Shown piece by piece: positions 53,399-63,644 of a stretch of DNA of 64,000 nucleotides. The notes under the pieces are model-generated. The model was not told the DNA's origin. It did not search any database and saw nothing but the letters and a program-made list of their open reading frames with translations. Within the stretch, counting starts at the first letter, position 1. Each line of letters begins with the position of its first letter. The position numbers and the translations under genes are program-made. This stretch comes from Aurantimonas sp. Leaf443 (GTDB lineage: Bacteria > Pseudomonadota > Alphaproteobacteria > Rhizobiales > Rhizobiaceae), in assembly GCF_001425575.1 (NCBI RefSeq), contig NZ_LMRD01000001.1:188537-252536 (forward strand). Direction: 5' to 3'.

Positions 53399-54370
53399 TT
53401 AGCCGGCGGCCGGTTCGCGCTCGGCGCGCTCGCGCAGGAAGGCCTCGAGGTCGCGATCCTCCTCGGGCAGCATGATGCGCGTGGAGACGAGGATGTCGCC
53501 GCGCGCGCCGCCCTTCTTCGTCAGGCCCTTGCCCTTCAGGCGGAAGGTCTTGCCGGAATTGGTCCAGGGCGGGATCGACAGGGCGATGCGCCCGTCGAGC
53601 GTCTCCACCGTCACCTTGCCGCCGAGCACCGCCTCGCGCAGCGGCACCGGCGCGTCCACCAGGAGGTCGCGGCCTTCGACGCGGAACCGCGCATGCGGCA
53701 CGAAGACGATCGTCACCAGCGCGTCGCCCGCGGGGCCGCCGTCGAAGGGGGAGGGCTGGCCCTGGCCCTTCAGGCGGATCACCTGCCCGTCCTCCACCCC
53801 GGCGGGCAGGGCGATGGCGAGCCGCTTGCCGCTCGGGAAGACCGCCTCGACCTTCTCGTCGGAGATCACGTCCTCCAGCCGCACCTTCAGCGTCGCCTTC
53901 AGGTCCTCGCCCTTGGAGGCGGCGCTGCGCGCGCCCGCGAAACCTCCGCCCGCGCCCGGCTGCGGGCCGGCGCGCCGGCCGCCGAAGGCCTGCTCGAAGA
54001 AGTCGGAGAACATCGATTCCGGCGCGGCGTCGGCCGGCCCGCCGCGCGGGCCGCGAAAGTCGAAACCGCCCCGGCCGGCGCCCCCGCCGAAGGGCGAGCC
54101 GCCCGCGCCGAACGGGTTGCCGCCGCCCGAGAAGCCCTGGAACTTCGGCTTGCCCTCGCCGTCGATCTCGCCCCGGTCGTATTGCGCGCGCTTGTCCTTG
54201 TCGCCGAGGATCTCGTAGGCCTGATTGGCCTCGTTGAAACGCGCGGCGGCCTTCGGATCGGAGGAATTGGCGTCCGGGTGGTAGGACTTGGCGAGCTTGC
54301 GAAAGGCGGACTTGATCTCCTTCTCGCTGGCGGTCTTGGCGACGCCGAGCACGCTGTAGGGGTCGCGCAT
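53399..54370 (-). CDS. J-domain cochaperone (CbpA/DnaJ class B type)
   Basis: A 323-residue Hsp40 protein. The N-terminal J domain ([19 protein letters not shown]) includes the HPD tripeptide in KSYHPDANS that stimulates DnaK. A glycine/phenylalanine-rich region follows (about residues 75-110), then the DnaJ C-terminal peptide-binding domains. There is no CXXCXGXG zinc finger, so it is CbpA-like rather than DnaJ itself. ATG 54370 matches the family start. Its gap to fabI is 156 nt. Confidence 0.92.
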   Translation of the reverse strand: MRDPYSVLGVAKTASEKEIKSAFRKLAKSYHPDANSSDPKAAARFNEANQAYEILGDKDKRAQYDRGEIDGEGKPKFQGFSGGGNPFGAGGSPFGGGAGRGGFDFRGPRGGPADAAPESMFSDFFEQAFGGRRAGPQPGAGGGFAGARSAASKGEDLKATLKVRLEDVISDEKVEAVFPSGKRLAIALPAGVEDGQVIRLKGQGQPSPFDGGPAGDALVTIVFVPHARFRVEGRDLLVDAPVPLREAVLGGKVTVETLDGRIALSIPPWTNSGKTFRLKGKGLTKKGGARGDILVSTRIMLPEEDRDLEAFLRERAEREPAAG

Positions 54371-54507
54371 GGGGCTACGGTGTCCTTCGGGCACGGAAAA
54401 GGGGGCGGCGCGGGGGCGGGCCCCGGCCACACGGCTATATGGCAAGGCAATCGTGCGAATTGAAGGCCTGTGCCTGCAGCGGGAGGGGATGGGCGGCCGT
54501 GCCGCGC

Positions 54508-54936
54508 TCAGCCGTTCTCCTGGAAGCGCACGAGCGTCCATTCGCCGTCGCCCCGCGTGCAGGCCTTGCCCTCGTAGAGCGCGATCCCGTCGAAGCGCTG
54601 GCGCGAGGTCTTGAAGTTGCGGCACAGATTGCCGCCCTCCTGCACTTCCTGGATGGCGGTGATGACGCCGCTGGTGCCGGTGGCCGAATTGGCCCAGGGC
54701 ACGTCCGCTTCGCCGAGGCGGGCGATGTCGGCCGCCGAGATGGCGTTGCGCACGGTGCGCTCGTCCGATTCGACCTCCGGGTTCGACGCTTCGCCCGCCG
54801 CCGGGACGGGCCGGATCGAGCCGGTGACGAGGCCCGTGTCCACCGCGTCCTCCAGCGAGGGGCCCGCGACGACGCAGCCCTGCAGGAGGCCGAGGGCGAC
54901 GAGAAGCAGCACGGAAATCGGTTTGAGGCGGGCCAT
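54508..54936 (-). CDS. Surface antigen-like lipoprotein (RT0821/Lpp0805 family)
   Basis: A 142-residue exported protein resembling the RT0821/Lpp0805 outer-membrane lipoprotein group common in Hyphomicrobiales. The signal sequence [12 protein letters not shown] has a lipobox ending in Cys21, though Gln at -2 is atypical. The mature part is acidic up to about residue 60, then carries [38 protein letters not shown] and a last cysteine. Function unknown. It is divergent from pdxH and 137 nt upstream of the J-domain protein gene. Confidence 0.82.
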   Translation of the reverse strand: MARLKPISVLLLVALGLLQGCVVAGPSLEDAVDTGLVTGSIRPVPAAGEASNPEVESDERTVRNAISAADIARLGEADVPWANSATGTSGVITAIQEVQEGGNLCRNFKTSRQRFDGIALYEGKACTRGDGEWTLVRFQENG

Positions 54937-55007
54937 CGATCTCTTATGTGTGCGCCGGACGGCCCTTGCGGGCCGCACCCGCCATCCCAACGGAAGCGAT
55001 CCCCATC

Positions 55008-55628
55008 ATGTCGACAGAACGCTTAACCCTTGGTGAAAACGACGCCGGCGGCGACCCGTTCGCGCTCTTCGCCACCTGGCTCGGCGAGGCCGAGAAAACC
55101 GAGCCGAACGATCCCGGCGCCGTGGCGCTGGCCACCGTCGACGAGGCCGGGCTTCCCGACGTGCGCATGGTGCTTCTCAAGGGCGTCGATCCACGCGGCT
55201 TCGTCTTCTACACCAATTTCGAGAGCGCCAAGGGAGCGCAGATCCTCTCGAGCCGCAAGGCGGCCATGTGCTTCCACTGGAAGTCGCTGCGCCGGCAGGT
55301 GCGTCTGCGCGGCCCGGTGGAGGTCGTCTCGAAGGAGGAGGCCGACGCCTATTTCGTCTCGCGCCCGCGCGGCAGCCGCCTCGGCGCCTGGGCCTCGCAC
55401 CAGTCGCGCCCGCTCGACGCACGCGCCACGCTCGAGGCGCGCGTGGCCGAGTTCGAGGCGAAGTTTCCCGACGAAGCCATCCCGCGCCCCGCACACTGGT
55501 CTGGCTTTCGCATCGTGCCCTCCTCCATCGAGTTCTGGCACGACGGCCAGTACCGCCTCCACGACCGCATCGTCTTCGAACGCCGGCACCGGGACGGCGA
55601 CTGGACGGTGACGCGGCTCTATCCGTAA
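55008..55628 (+). CDS. pdxH: Pyridoxamine 5'-phosphate oxidase
   Basis: A 206-residue FMN enzyme converting pyridoxine/pyridoxamine 5'-phosphate to pyridoxal phosphate. Motifs: [53 protein letters not shown] and the [16 protein letters not shown] loop. The C-terminal [21 protein letters not shown] and WTVTRLYP are invariant family features. ATG 55008 gives [15 protein letters not shown]; the upstream frame is dropped. It is divergent from the lipoprotein gene and convergent with tldD. Confidence 0.97.
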   Translation: MSTERLTLGENDAGGDPFALFATWLGEAEKTEPNDPGAVALATVDEAGLPDVRMVLLKGVDPRGFVFYTNFESAKGAQILSSRKAAMCFHWKSLRRQVRLRGPVEVVSKEEADAYFVSRPRGSRLGAWASHQSRPLDARATLEARVAEFEAKFPDEAIPRPAHWSGFRIVPSSIEFWHDGQYRLHDRIVFERRHRDGDWTVTRLYP

Positions 55629-55648
55629 GGGAGCCGCGCTCGGCGGTG

Positions 55649-55668
55649 CGGGAGCGCGACTGCTCCCG
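55649..55668. terminator. Hairpin between convergent pdxH and tldD
   Basis: CGGGAGC (55649-55655) and GCTCCCG (55662-55668) form a perfect 7-bp stem with a 6-nt loop in the 44-nt gap between the two stop codons. It could serve both directions. No T-run is present. Confidence 0.4.
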
Positions 55669-55672
55669 TCCG

Positions 55673-57088
55673 TCAAGCCTCCGTGCCGCCGACCGTCACC
55701 GCGTCCATGCGCAGGTGCGGCTGGCCGACGCCGACTGGAACGCCCTGGCCGGCCTTGCCGCACATGCCGATTCCGGTGTCGAGCTCCATGTCGTTGCCGA
55801 CCATGGAGACGCGATGCATGGAGTCCGGGCCGTTGCCGATGAGCATGGCGCCCTTCAGCGGCTCTTCCACGCGCCCGTTCCGGATGCGGTAGGCTTCGGT
55901 GCAGGCGAAGACGAACTTGCCGGAGGTGATGTCCACCTGGCCGCCGCCGAAGGAGACGGCGTAGATGCCGTCCTTCACGGAAGCGAGGATCTCGGCCGGC
56001 TCGTAGGCGCCGCCGAGCATGATCGTGTTGGTCATGCGCGGCATGGGCGCATGGGCATAGGACTGGCGCCGGCCGTTGCCGGTGGGCGAGACGCCCATGA
56101 GGCGGGCGTTCTGGCGGTCCTGCATGTAGCCGACGAGCCTGCCGTCCTCGATGAGGACGTTGCGGTTCGTGGCCGTGCCCTCGTCGTCGATCGTCAGCGA
56201 GCCGCGCTTCTCGGCGATCGTGCCGTCGTCGACGACCGTGACGCCGCGGGCGGCGACCTGCTGGCCCATCAGGCCGCTGAAGGCCGAGGTCTTCTTGCGG
56301 TTGAAGTCGCCCTCGAGCCCGTGGCCGACCGCCTCGTGCAGCATGACGCCCGGCCAGCCGGCCGAGAGGACGATGTCGAACGTGCCGGCGGGCGCGGGCA
56401 CGGCGGTGAGGTTCACGCGCGCCTGCTGCAGCGCCGTGTCGGCGATGGAGCGCCAGGTCTCGGGCTTCAGGAACTCGCCGAAGCCCGAGCGCCCGCCGGC
56501 GCCGAAGGAGCCGGTCTCCTGCCGGTCGCCCTCGCCGCAGACGACCGAGACGTTGATGCGCACCAGCGGGCGCACGTCCTTCACCAGCGCGCCGTCGGCC
56601 CGCAGGATCTCGACATTCTGCCAGGAGGCGCCGAGCGTCACCGAGACCTGGCGCACGTCCGGCCCCTTGGCGCGCAGATAGGCGTCGATCTCCTGCAGGA
56701 GCTTCACCTTCGCCTCGAAGCCGGGGGAGGGGATCGGATTCTCGTCGCCGTAGAGCTTCTGGTTGGTGCCCTGCGGCGCCTCGGCCATGCGGCCGGAATG
56801 GCCGGTCTTCACCGCGCTCACCGCATCCGCCGCGCGCCGCAGCGCCCCTTGCGAGAAGTCGCCGGCATGGGCGAAGCCCACCGCCTCGCCCGCCACGGCC
56901 CGCAATCCGAAGCCCTGGTCGGTGGAGAAGTTGCCCGCCTTCAGGCGCCCGTTGTCGAAGATGAGCGATTCGGACTCGCGATATTCGAGAAACAGCTCGC
57001 CGTCGTCGGCGCCATGCAGCGTCTCGTTCAGGATCGCGTCGATCTCCGCGCGGGAGATGTCGAAACGCTCGATGAGGGATGCGGCCAT
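55673..57088 (-). CDS. tldD: TldD metalloprotease
   Basis: A 471-residue TldD protein. With TldE/PmbA (not in the window) it forms a zinc protease that matures modified peptides and degrades unfolded peptides. The zinc-binding motif is HEAVGHGLEGD, with a further cysteine ligand in the C-terminal GMCGKAGQG segment. GNFSTDQGFGLRAVAGEAVGFA is the conserved N-terminal part. ATG 57088 has GGGAG 6 nt upstream. It sits downstream of ialB on the same strand (85-nt gap), next to the oxidase operon, as in related genomes. Confidence 0.95.
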   Translation of the reverse strand: MAASLIERFDISRAEIDAILNETLHGADDGELFLEYRESESLIFDNGRLKAGNFSTDQGFGLRAVAGEAVGFAHAGDFSQGALRRAADAVSAVKTGHSGRMAEAPQGTNQKLYGDENPIPSPGFEAKVKLLQEIDAYLRAKGPDVRQVSVTLGASWQNVEILRADGALVKDVRPLVRINVSVVCGEGDRQETGSFGAGGRSGFGEFLKPETWRSIADTALQQARVNLTAVPAPAGTFDIVLSAGWPGVMLHEAVGHGLEGDFNRKKTSAFSGLMGQQVAARGVTVVDDGTIAEKRGSLTIDDEGTATNRNVLIEDGRLVGYMQDRQNARLMGVSPTGNGRRQSYAHAPMPRMTNTIMLGGAYEPAEILASVKDGIYAVSFGGGQVDITSGKFVFACTEAYRIRNGRVEEPLKGAMLIGNGPDSMHRVSMVGNDMELDTGIGMCGKAGQGVPVGVGQPHLRMDAVTVGGTEA

Positions 57089-57173
57089 CGAAAACTCCCG
57101 GCTGACGGACAAACGCGTCCCGTCAGATAAGCCTTCGCGCCGGGACTGCCAATGCGCCCGCGGCGCGCGGGGC

Positions 57174-57695
57174 TTACGGGAGCGCCTTGAACCCGTCGGC
57201 GAAGCCGTTGAGATCGACCGGGATGCCGATGCCCTGCTCGGGCGTCTGGAAGACGATGAAGGTCGCCATCTTGCCACCCGACAGGGTCTCGAGCAGCGGC
57301 TCCTCCAGGATCACCTCCGCATAGCAGCCGTCCGAGAAGCAGCGCACGAACTGGGCGCGGCCGATGTCCTTGCCGTCCACATAGAGGCCGAGGCCGTTGG
57401 GCAGGAGAATGCCGAGCGGCGCGAGCACGCGCAGGATGCGGGCCTTCTGGTCGGCCGTCTTCAGCGCCACGATCGACAGGCCGATCTCCGGCCGGTCCTC
57501 GGCCACGACGTTCTGCAGGAGGGCGCACTGGTCCGCGCTCGCCCCCGCCGGCTGGTCGCAGACGATGGCCCAGGCGCCGTGCTGGGACTTGACCGTGCCG
57601 GTCGTGGCGCCCGACTGCGCGAAGGCCGGAGCGCCGAACGCGAGAATCAGCGCGCCCGCGAGGCTGCGAAGGGCGAGGGACGTCAGGGTTTTCAT
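57174..57695 (-). CDS. Invasion-associated locus B (IalB) family protein
   Basis: A 173-residue periplasmic protein of the IalB family. The signal peptide (ALRSLAGALILAFGAPAFA) precedes the domain: GAWAIVCDQPAGASADQCAL with paired cysteines, GILLPNGLGLYVDGKDIG, and RCFSDGCYAEVIL with two more cysteines. MATFIVFQTPEQGIGIPVDLNGF ends it. Despite its name from Bartonella, it is widespread in free-living rhizobia, usually near cox genes; no biochemical role is settled. ATG 57695 is chosen over 57713. Confidence 0.9.
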   Translation of the reverse strand: MKTLTSLALRSLAGALILAFGAPAFAQSGATTGTVKSQHGAWAIVCDQPAGASADQCALLQNVVAEDRPEIGLSIVALKTADQKARILRVLAPLGILLPNGLGLYVDGKDIGRAQFVRCFSDGCYAEVILEEPLLETLSGGKMATFIVFQTPEQGIGIPVDLNGFADGFKALP

Positions 57696-58063
57696 CGTCG
57701 GTTCCAATTGCATCCGGGGCAGGACTGTGCGGCGAACATGGCAAACAAATGGTTACCGCCCGCACGGCGGGGCACGGCGGGGCCGGGCGCGGCCGGCGCG
57801 GGACGGGGCCGGCGCGAGGGCGGGGCGCCATGCCGCGGCCGCGCGCGGCATGGCCCGCCGGGCCTTGGCGCGCGCCGCGAATTTGTCGCAAGGGCGCCGC
57901 CGGCATGGCCCGTTGCCCCGCCCCGCATTTCGTGTTCTGTGACCGCGAGCACCGGAAAATGGCATGCGAATATGTGCGTTGGGGCGCTGGCGTCGGCCGC
58001 ACCCAGACTGTATTCGTTCCAAAACTTCGGGCCCGCGCCCGGATCGCTTAGGAGAGAATATCG
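57696..58063. other. Divergent region between ialB and the oxidase operon
   Basis: 368 nt containing the oxidase promoter. A perfect 11-bp palindrome with a 6-nt loop (57827-57837/57844-57854, GCCATGCCGCG/CGCGGCATGGC) stands in the middle, and runs of GGCCGG repeats occur at 57780-57815. The last 90 nt (57960-58050) is less GC-rich, with TGTATTCG near 58008 as a possible -10 area. No FNR-type TTGAT-N4-ATCAA site was seen. Confidence 0.4.
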
Positions 58064-58969
58064 GTGAGACGATCGCTTTTCGCCTCGATGGCCCTTCTGT
58101 CGACGGTCGGCGTCGCGGCCGCGCAGGACACTGAGCTCCATCCGGGCCAGCCCCATCCCTGGCAGATCAATCTGCAGGAGGCTCTGTCGCCGATCGAGGC
58201 GCAGATCCACTGGTTCTCGAACTACACGCTGGCCTTCATCATCCCGATCACGATCCTCGTGGCGGGTCTGCTCGGCTGGTGCATGTATCGCTTCAGCGCC
58301 AAGCGGAACCCGGTGCCCTCGCGCACCAGCCACAACACGACGATCGAGGTGATCTGGACGCTGGCCCCGGTCATCATCCTGCTCTTCCTGGCGATCCCGT
58401 CCTTCCAGCTCCTCACCGCGCAGTACAATCCCTCGCGCGAGCCCGAGCTGACGGTGAAGGCCACCGGCTACCAGTGGTACTGGGGCTACGAGTACCAGCC
58501 GGCCGGCGCCTCGCCGGAAGCGGCCGCCAGCCCCGTCTCCTTCGAGTCCTATCCGCTGACGGAAGAGGATCGCGAGAGCGCCGGCAAGGGCGACAAGGCC
58601 GCCTATCCGCGCCTCCTGGCGGTGGACAACGAGATGGTCGTGCCGGTCAACACGGTCGTGCGCGTCCTCTCCACCTCCGCCGACGTGATCCATTCCTTCG
58701 CCATGCCCTCGATGGGCGTGAAGGTGGACGCTGTGCCGGGCCGGGTGAACGAGTATTTCTTCGAGCCCCTGCGCGAGGGCATCTTCTACGGCCAGTGCTC
58801 GGAGCTTTGCGGGCAGGCCCATTACAACATGCCGATCGCCGTGCGCGTCGTGTCCAAGGAGCAGTTCGCCACCTGGTACGCCGCGGCCGGCGAGGATCTG
58901 ACGAACGCGAACGCACAGCTTACCGCCGCCATCGAAGCCGCTTCGGCTCCGAAGGTCGCCGGGCGTTGA
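58064..58969 (+). CDS. ctaC: Cytochrome c oxidase subunit II
   Basis: A 301-residue subunit II of aa3-type oxidase. A signal sequence (MALLSTVGVAAAQ) leads to two membrane helices (about 47-67 and 88-108), then a periplasmic CuA domain. YQWYWGYEY is the aromatic electron-entry region; the CuA ligands lie in CSELCGQAHYNM plus His in DVIHSFAMPSMG. The start is GTG 58064 with AGGAGA 8 nt upstream. It accepts electrons from cytochrome c. It opens the operon ctaC-ctaD-ctaB-small protein-ctaG-ctaE. Confidence 0.96.
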   Translation: MRRSLFASMALLSTVGVAAAQDTELHPGQPHPWQINLQEALSPIEAQIHWFSNYTLAFIIPITILVAGLLGWCMYRFSAKRNPVPSRTSHNTTIEVIWTLAPVIILLFLAIPSFQLLTAQYNPSREPELTVKATGYQWYWGYEYQPAGASPEAAASPVSFESYPLTEEDRESAGKGDKAAYPRLLAVDNEMVVPVNTVVRVLSTSADVIHSFAMPSMGVKVDAVPGRVNEYFFEPLREGIFYGQCSELCGQAHYNMPIAVRVVSKEQFATWYAAAGEDLTNANAQLTAAIEAASAPKVAGR

Positions 58970-60604
<1,635 letters not shown>

Positions 60605-60642
60605 GGCGCCCGGCTCCTTCCCCCGGTCTCTAGAACGAACGG

Positions 60643-60668
60643 TCCGGGGGCGCCCGAGCGCCCCCGGA
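60643..60668 (+). other. Hairpin between ctaD and ctaB
   Basis: A perfect 10-bp stem (60643-60652/60659-60668, TCCGGGGGCG/CGCCCCCGGA) with a 6-nt loop, 38 nt after the ctaD stop inside the 218-nt gap. No T-run follows. It may protect the 3' end of the abundant ctaCD transcript or cut expression of the assembly genes downstream. Confidence 0.55.
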
Positions 60669-60822
60669 TCCACATCGGTGAGGAGCATGTCTCCTGCCCG
60701 GGGCGACGAGCCCCAGACGACCTGCCGGACCGGTCCGGCGGCTTCCCGATCATCGAGCAGGCGCCCACCGATTTGAATGGGCCTGCAGGACAGGATCGAG
60801 GCCGATCCACGCGGAGTGCCAG

Positions 60823-61773
60823 ATGACCATTGTCGAGACGAGCGATGCCGGGTTCGAGCCGGTCCGCGCCAGCCTTGCCGAACCGCGCGATTTCTTCGCC
60901 CTCCTCAAGCCGCGCGTGATGTCGCTGGTGGTGCTCACCGCCATCACCGGCATGATGTTGGCGCCCGGCCACATGGATCCGACGCTCGCCGTCATCTCGA
61001 TCCTCGCCATCGCGCTCGGTGCCGGGGCGTCCGGCTCCCTCAATATGTGGTACGACGCCGATATCGACCGCATCATGACGCGCACGGCCAAGCGCCCGGT
61101 CCCGTCCGGCCGCGTCACCGAGGACGCCGCGCTCTCGCTCGGCATCGGCCTGTCGATCCTCTCGGTCTCGATGCTCGGCCTCGCCGCCAACTGGCTGGCG
61201 GCCGCCATCCTGGCCTTCACCATCTTCTTCTACGCCGTCGTCTACACGATGGGCCTGAAGCGCTCGACGCCGCAGAACATCGTGATCGGCGGCTCGGCCG
61301 GCGCCTTCCCGCCGATGATCGGCTGGGCCTGCGTCACCGGCTCGATCGGCATCGAGAGCATCACGCTCTTCCTCATCATCTTCCTGTGGACGCCGCCGCA
61401 TTTCTGGGCGCTGGCCCTCTTCAAGATGCGCGACTACGAGATGGTCGGCGTGCCGATGCTGCCGAACGTCGCCGGCGAGAAGGCGACGCGCCTCCAGATC
61501 CTCGTCTATTCGCTGCTGCTGGTGCCCGTCGGCGTCGCGCCCTGGGCGCTCGGCTTCGCCGGTCCCGTCTACGGCATCGCCTCGGTGATCCTCGGCGCCA
61601 ACTTCCTGCGCCTCGCCTGGGGCGTCTTCCGCATGGCCGACGGCGACGTGGCGATGAAGCCGGCCAAGCGTCTCTTCGCCTTCTCGATCCTCTACCTCTT
61701 CGCGCTGTTCGTGCTCCTCATCGGCGAGGGCGCCTTCGGCGGAACGGCACTGACCCTCGGGAGCCTCCTATGA
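60823..61773 (+). CDS. ctaB: Protoheme IX farnesyltransferase (heme O synthase)
   Basis: A 316-residue UbiA-superfamily membrane enzyme that farnesylates heme B to heme O, the precursor of heme A for this oxidase. The first aspartate motif is [19 protein letters not shown]; the second region is [35 protein letters not shown] and [13 protein letters not shown] are conserved. About nine helices are visible. ATG 60823 has GGAG 6 nt upstream. The next small gene begins within its stop codon (ATGA). Confidence 0.96.
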   Translation: MTIVETSDAGFEPVRASLAEPRDFFALLKPRVMSLVVLTAITGMMLAPGHMDPTLAVISILAIALGAGASGSLNMWYDADIDRIMTRTAKRPVPSGRVTEDAALSLGIGLSILSVSMLGLAANWLAAAILAFTIFFYAVVYTMGLKRSTPQNIVIGGSAGAFPPMIGWACVTGSIGIESITLFLIIFLWTPPHFWALALFKMRDYEMVGVPMLPNVAGEKATRLQILVYSLLLVPVGVAPWALGFAGPVYGIASVILGANFLRLAWGVFRMADGDVAMKPAKRLFAFSILYLFALFVLLIGEGAFGGTALTLGSLL

Positions 61774-61898
61774 GCGGCATCCGCCTCACCGAAGCCGAGC
61801 AGCGGGCGCGGCGCCACCGCTCCATCGCCATCGCGGTGGTGCTCGTGGCGCTCGTCGTGATCTTCTATTTCGTCTCCATCGCCAAGATGGCGACCTGA
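61770..61898 (+). CDS. Small single-helix protein of the oxidase operon (CoxF-like)
   Basis: A 42-residue protein: a charged N-terminal part ([12 protein letters not shown]) and one transmembrane helix ([19 protein letters not shown]). Its ATG overlaps the ctaB stop by four bases and ctaG follows 3 nt later, so it is embedded in the operon. Similar tiny proteins between ctaB and ctaG in rhizobia are called CoxF; they may help assembly or be a minor subunit, but this is not established. Confidence 0.82.
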   Translation: MSGIRLTEAEQRARRHRSIAIAVVLVALVVIFYFVSIAKMAT

Positions 61899-61901
61899 CC
61901 G

Positions 61902-62525
61902 ATGGCCGCGAACAAGAACTCGGGCGCGCGCCGCTGGGTCGTTCCGGTCGCCTGCGGCGCCTTCGCCCTCGGCATGGTGGGCGCGGCCTACGCGTCCGTG
62001 CCGCTCTACGAACTCTTCTGCCAGATGACGGGCTATGGCGGCACGACGCAGCGCGCCGAAGCCAATAGCGGCAGGATCGGCGAGCGAGAGATCGTGGTGC
62101 GCTTCGACGCGAACGCCTCGCGCGACGTGCCCTGGACCTTCGCGCCGAACGAGCGCGAGGTCGCTGTCCGCCTCGGCGAGACGCGGCAGATCTCCTATCA
62201 CGTGCGCAACGATTCCGACCGCCGGGTGACGGCGCGCGCGACCTTCAACGTCACGCCCGATTCGGCCGGCGTCTATTTCAACAAGATCGCCTGCTTCTGC
62301 TTCAACGACCAGACGCTGGAGCCGGGCCAGTCGGTGGACATGCCCGTCCTCTTCTTCGTCGATCCCGATATCGAGGAGACGGAGGAGCTGAAGGGCCTGC
62401 CGGCGATCACGCTGTCCTATACGTTCTTCTCCTCGGAGAGCGAGGGCGGGACGGTGGCTTCCGTGCCGGAGGCGCAAGGGGCGCCCGCGGCGCCGGGCGC
62501 CGCGACGGGGACGAACAAGCTCTGA
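61902..62525 (+). CDS. ctaG: Cytochrome c oxidase assembly protein CtaG (Cox11)
   Basis: A 207-residue copper chaperone for the CuB site. One N-terminal membrane helix (VVPVACGAFALGMVGAAYASVPLYELFC) anchors a periplasmic immunoglobulin-like domain. The copper-binding CFCF motif is in FNKIACFCFNDQTLEPGQ, and a third conserved Cys lies at the end of the helix (LFCQMTGYGGTTQ). The C-terminal 25 residues are alanine/glycine-rich. It starts 3 nt after the small protein. Confidence 0.96.
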   Translation: MAANKNSGARRWVVPVACGAFALGMVGAAYASVPLYELFCQMTGYGGTTQRAEANSGRIGEREIVVRFDANASRDVPWTFAPNEREVAVRLGETRQISYHVRNDSDRRVTARATFNVTPDSAGVYFNKIACFCFNDQTLEPGQSVDMPVLFFVDPDIEETEELKGLPAITLSYTFFSSESEGGTVASVPEAQGAPAAPGAATGTNKL

Positions 62526-62613
62526 CGCCGAACGCCGCCCGAATTGGGCGGGGCGGGCGGAGACGCGCTGGAGGGGCGCGAGAGGCGGCGGCGGGCAAAG
62601 CGCCCGGCGCCGA

Positions 62614-62655
62614 AGCGACACTGGAGTTGACGGGCGGTTTGCGTTAGCGACACTG
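62614..62655. repeat. Direct repeat and possible internal promoter before ctaE
   Basis: AGCGACACTG occurs at 62614-62623 and again at 62646-62655, 32 bp apart (about three helical turns). A TTGACG hexamer lies between at 62627-62632, but a good -10 is not evident. The 160-nt gap between ctaG and ctaE is unusual in this tight operon, so a regulator-bound internal promoter is conceivable. Confidence 0.35.
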
Positions 62656-62685
62656 ACCGGAGAGGGAAGAAGCGGGACCGAGGCC

Positions 62686-63564
62686 ATGGCAGACACGCAC
62701 GTCAAGAACCACGACTATCATATGGTCGATCCGAGCCCCTGGCCGGCCGTCGCCGCCGTCGGCTCGTTCATCATGCTGTTCGGCGCCGTCGGCTGGATGC
62801 GCGCGCTCGCCGAGCAGCAGTTCGTCCTCTTCGGCATCGATTTCGCCACGCCCTGGCTGTTCTTCCTCGGCCTCGCGGTCGTGCTCTACGTCATGTACGC
62901 CTGGTGGGCGGACACGGTGAAGGAGAGCCTCGAAGGCCGCCACACCCGCGTCGTCTCGCTGCATCTGCGCTACGGCATGATCATGTTCATCGCCTCCGAG
63001 GTGATGTTCTTCGTCGCCTGGTTCTGGGCCTTCTTCGATGCCAGCCTCTTCCCGAACGAGGCGATCCAGGCCGCGCGCACCGAGGTGCTCGGCGGCGTCT
63101 GGCCCCCCAAGGGCATCGAGGTGCTGGATCCGCTGCATCTGCCTCTGTTCAACACGGTGACACTGCTCCTGTCGGGCACCACGGTCACCTGGGCGCATCA
63201 CGCGCTCCTCAAGGGCGACCGCAAGGGCCTCATCACCGGCCTCGCGCTCACCGTCCTTCTCGGCGCCATCTTCTCCTACGTGCAATATTACGAGTACGCC
63301 CACGCCCCCTTCGCCTTCTCGGGCTCGATCTACGGCTCGACCTTCTTCATGGCGACGGGCTTCCACGGCTTCCACGTGCTCGTCGGCACGATCTTCCTCG
63401 CCGTGTGCCTCATCCGCGCATTGAAGGGGCAGTTCACGCCGCAGAAGCATTTCGGCTTCGAGGCCGCCGCCTGGTACTGGCACTTCGTCGACGTCGTCTG
63501 GCTCTTCCTCTTCTTCGCCATCTATGTCTGGGGAAGCTGGGGCGGCGTGATCCACGCCGAATAG
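62686..63564 (+). CDS. ctaE: Cytochrome c oxidase subunit III
   Basis: A 292-residue seven-helix subunit III. The start is MADTHVKNHDYHMVDPSPWP, typical for alphaproteobacteria. Conserved parts are LRYGMIMFIASEVMFFVAWFW-type helix 3 with Glu, NTVTLLLSGTTVTWAHHAL, and TGFHGFHVLVGTIFLAVCL. The C-terminal end is AAWYWHFVDVVWLFLFF. It stabilises subunit I and supports proton uptake. GGACCGAGGCC precedes the ATG. A strong terminator follows 34 nt after its stop. Confidence 0.97.
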   Translation: MADTHVKNHDYHMVDPSPWPAVAAVGSFIMLFGAVGWMRALAEQQFVLFGIDFATPWLFFLGLAVVLYVMYAWWADTVKESLEGRHTRVVSLHLRYGMIMFIASEVMFFVAWFWAFFDASLFPNEAIQAARTEVLGGVWPPKGIEVLDPLHLPLFNTVTLLLSGTTVTWAHHALLKGDRKGLITGLALTVLLGAIFSYVQYYEYAHAPFAFSGSIYGSTFFMATGFHGFHVLVGTIFLAVCLIRALKGQFTPQKHFGFEAAAWYWHFVDVVWLFLFFAIYVWGSWGGVIHAE

Positions 63565-63598
63565 GCGCGGGACGAGACGTCCGGCACGACATCCGCGA

Positions 63599-63631
63599 AG
63601 GCGGCGCACGGTGCGCCGCCTTTCGCTTTTT
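63599..63631 (+). terminator. Intrinsic terminator between ctaE and the DUF983 gene
   Basis: AGGCGGCGCA (63599-63608) and TGCGCCGCCT (63612-63621) form a perfect 10-bp stem with a 3-nt loop, followed by TTCGCTTTTT. The ribosome-binding site of the next gene (GGAGGA, 63632-63637) starts immediately after the T-run, so termination would have to be incomplete, or the next gene needs its own promoter. Confidence 0.8.
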
Positions 63632-63644
63632 GGAGGAGACGCCG

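Noticed and set aside
57749-58051. Two short overlapping frames upstream of ctaC
   Set aside because: Composed almost only of Gly, Arg, Ala and Pro from GGCCGG repeats; no ribosome-binding site.
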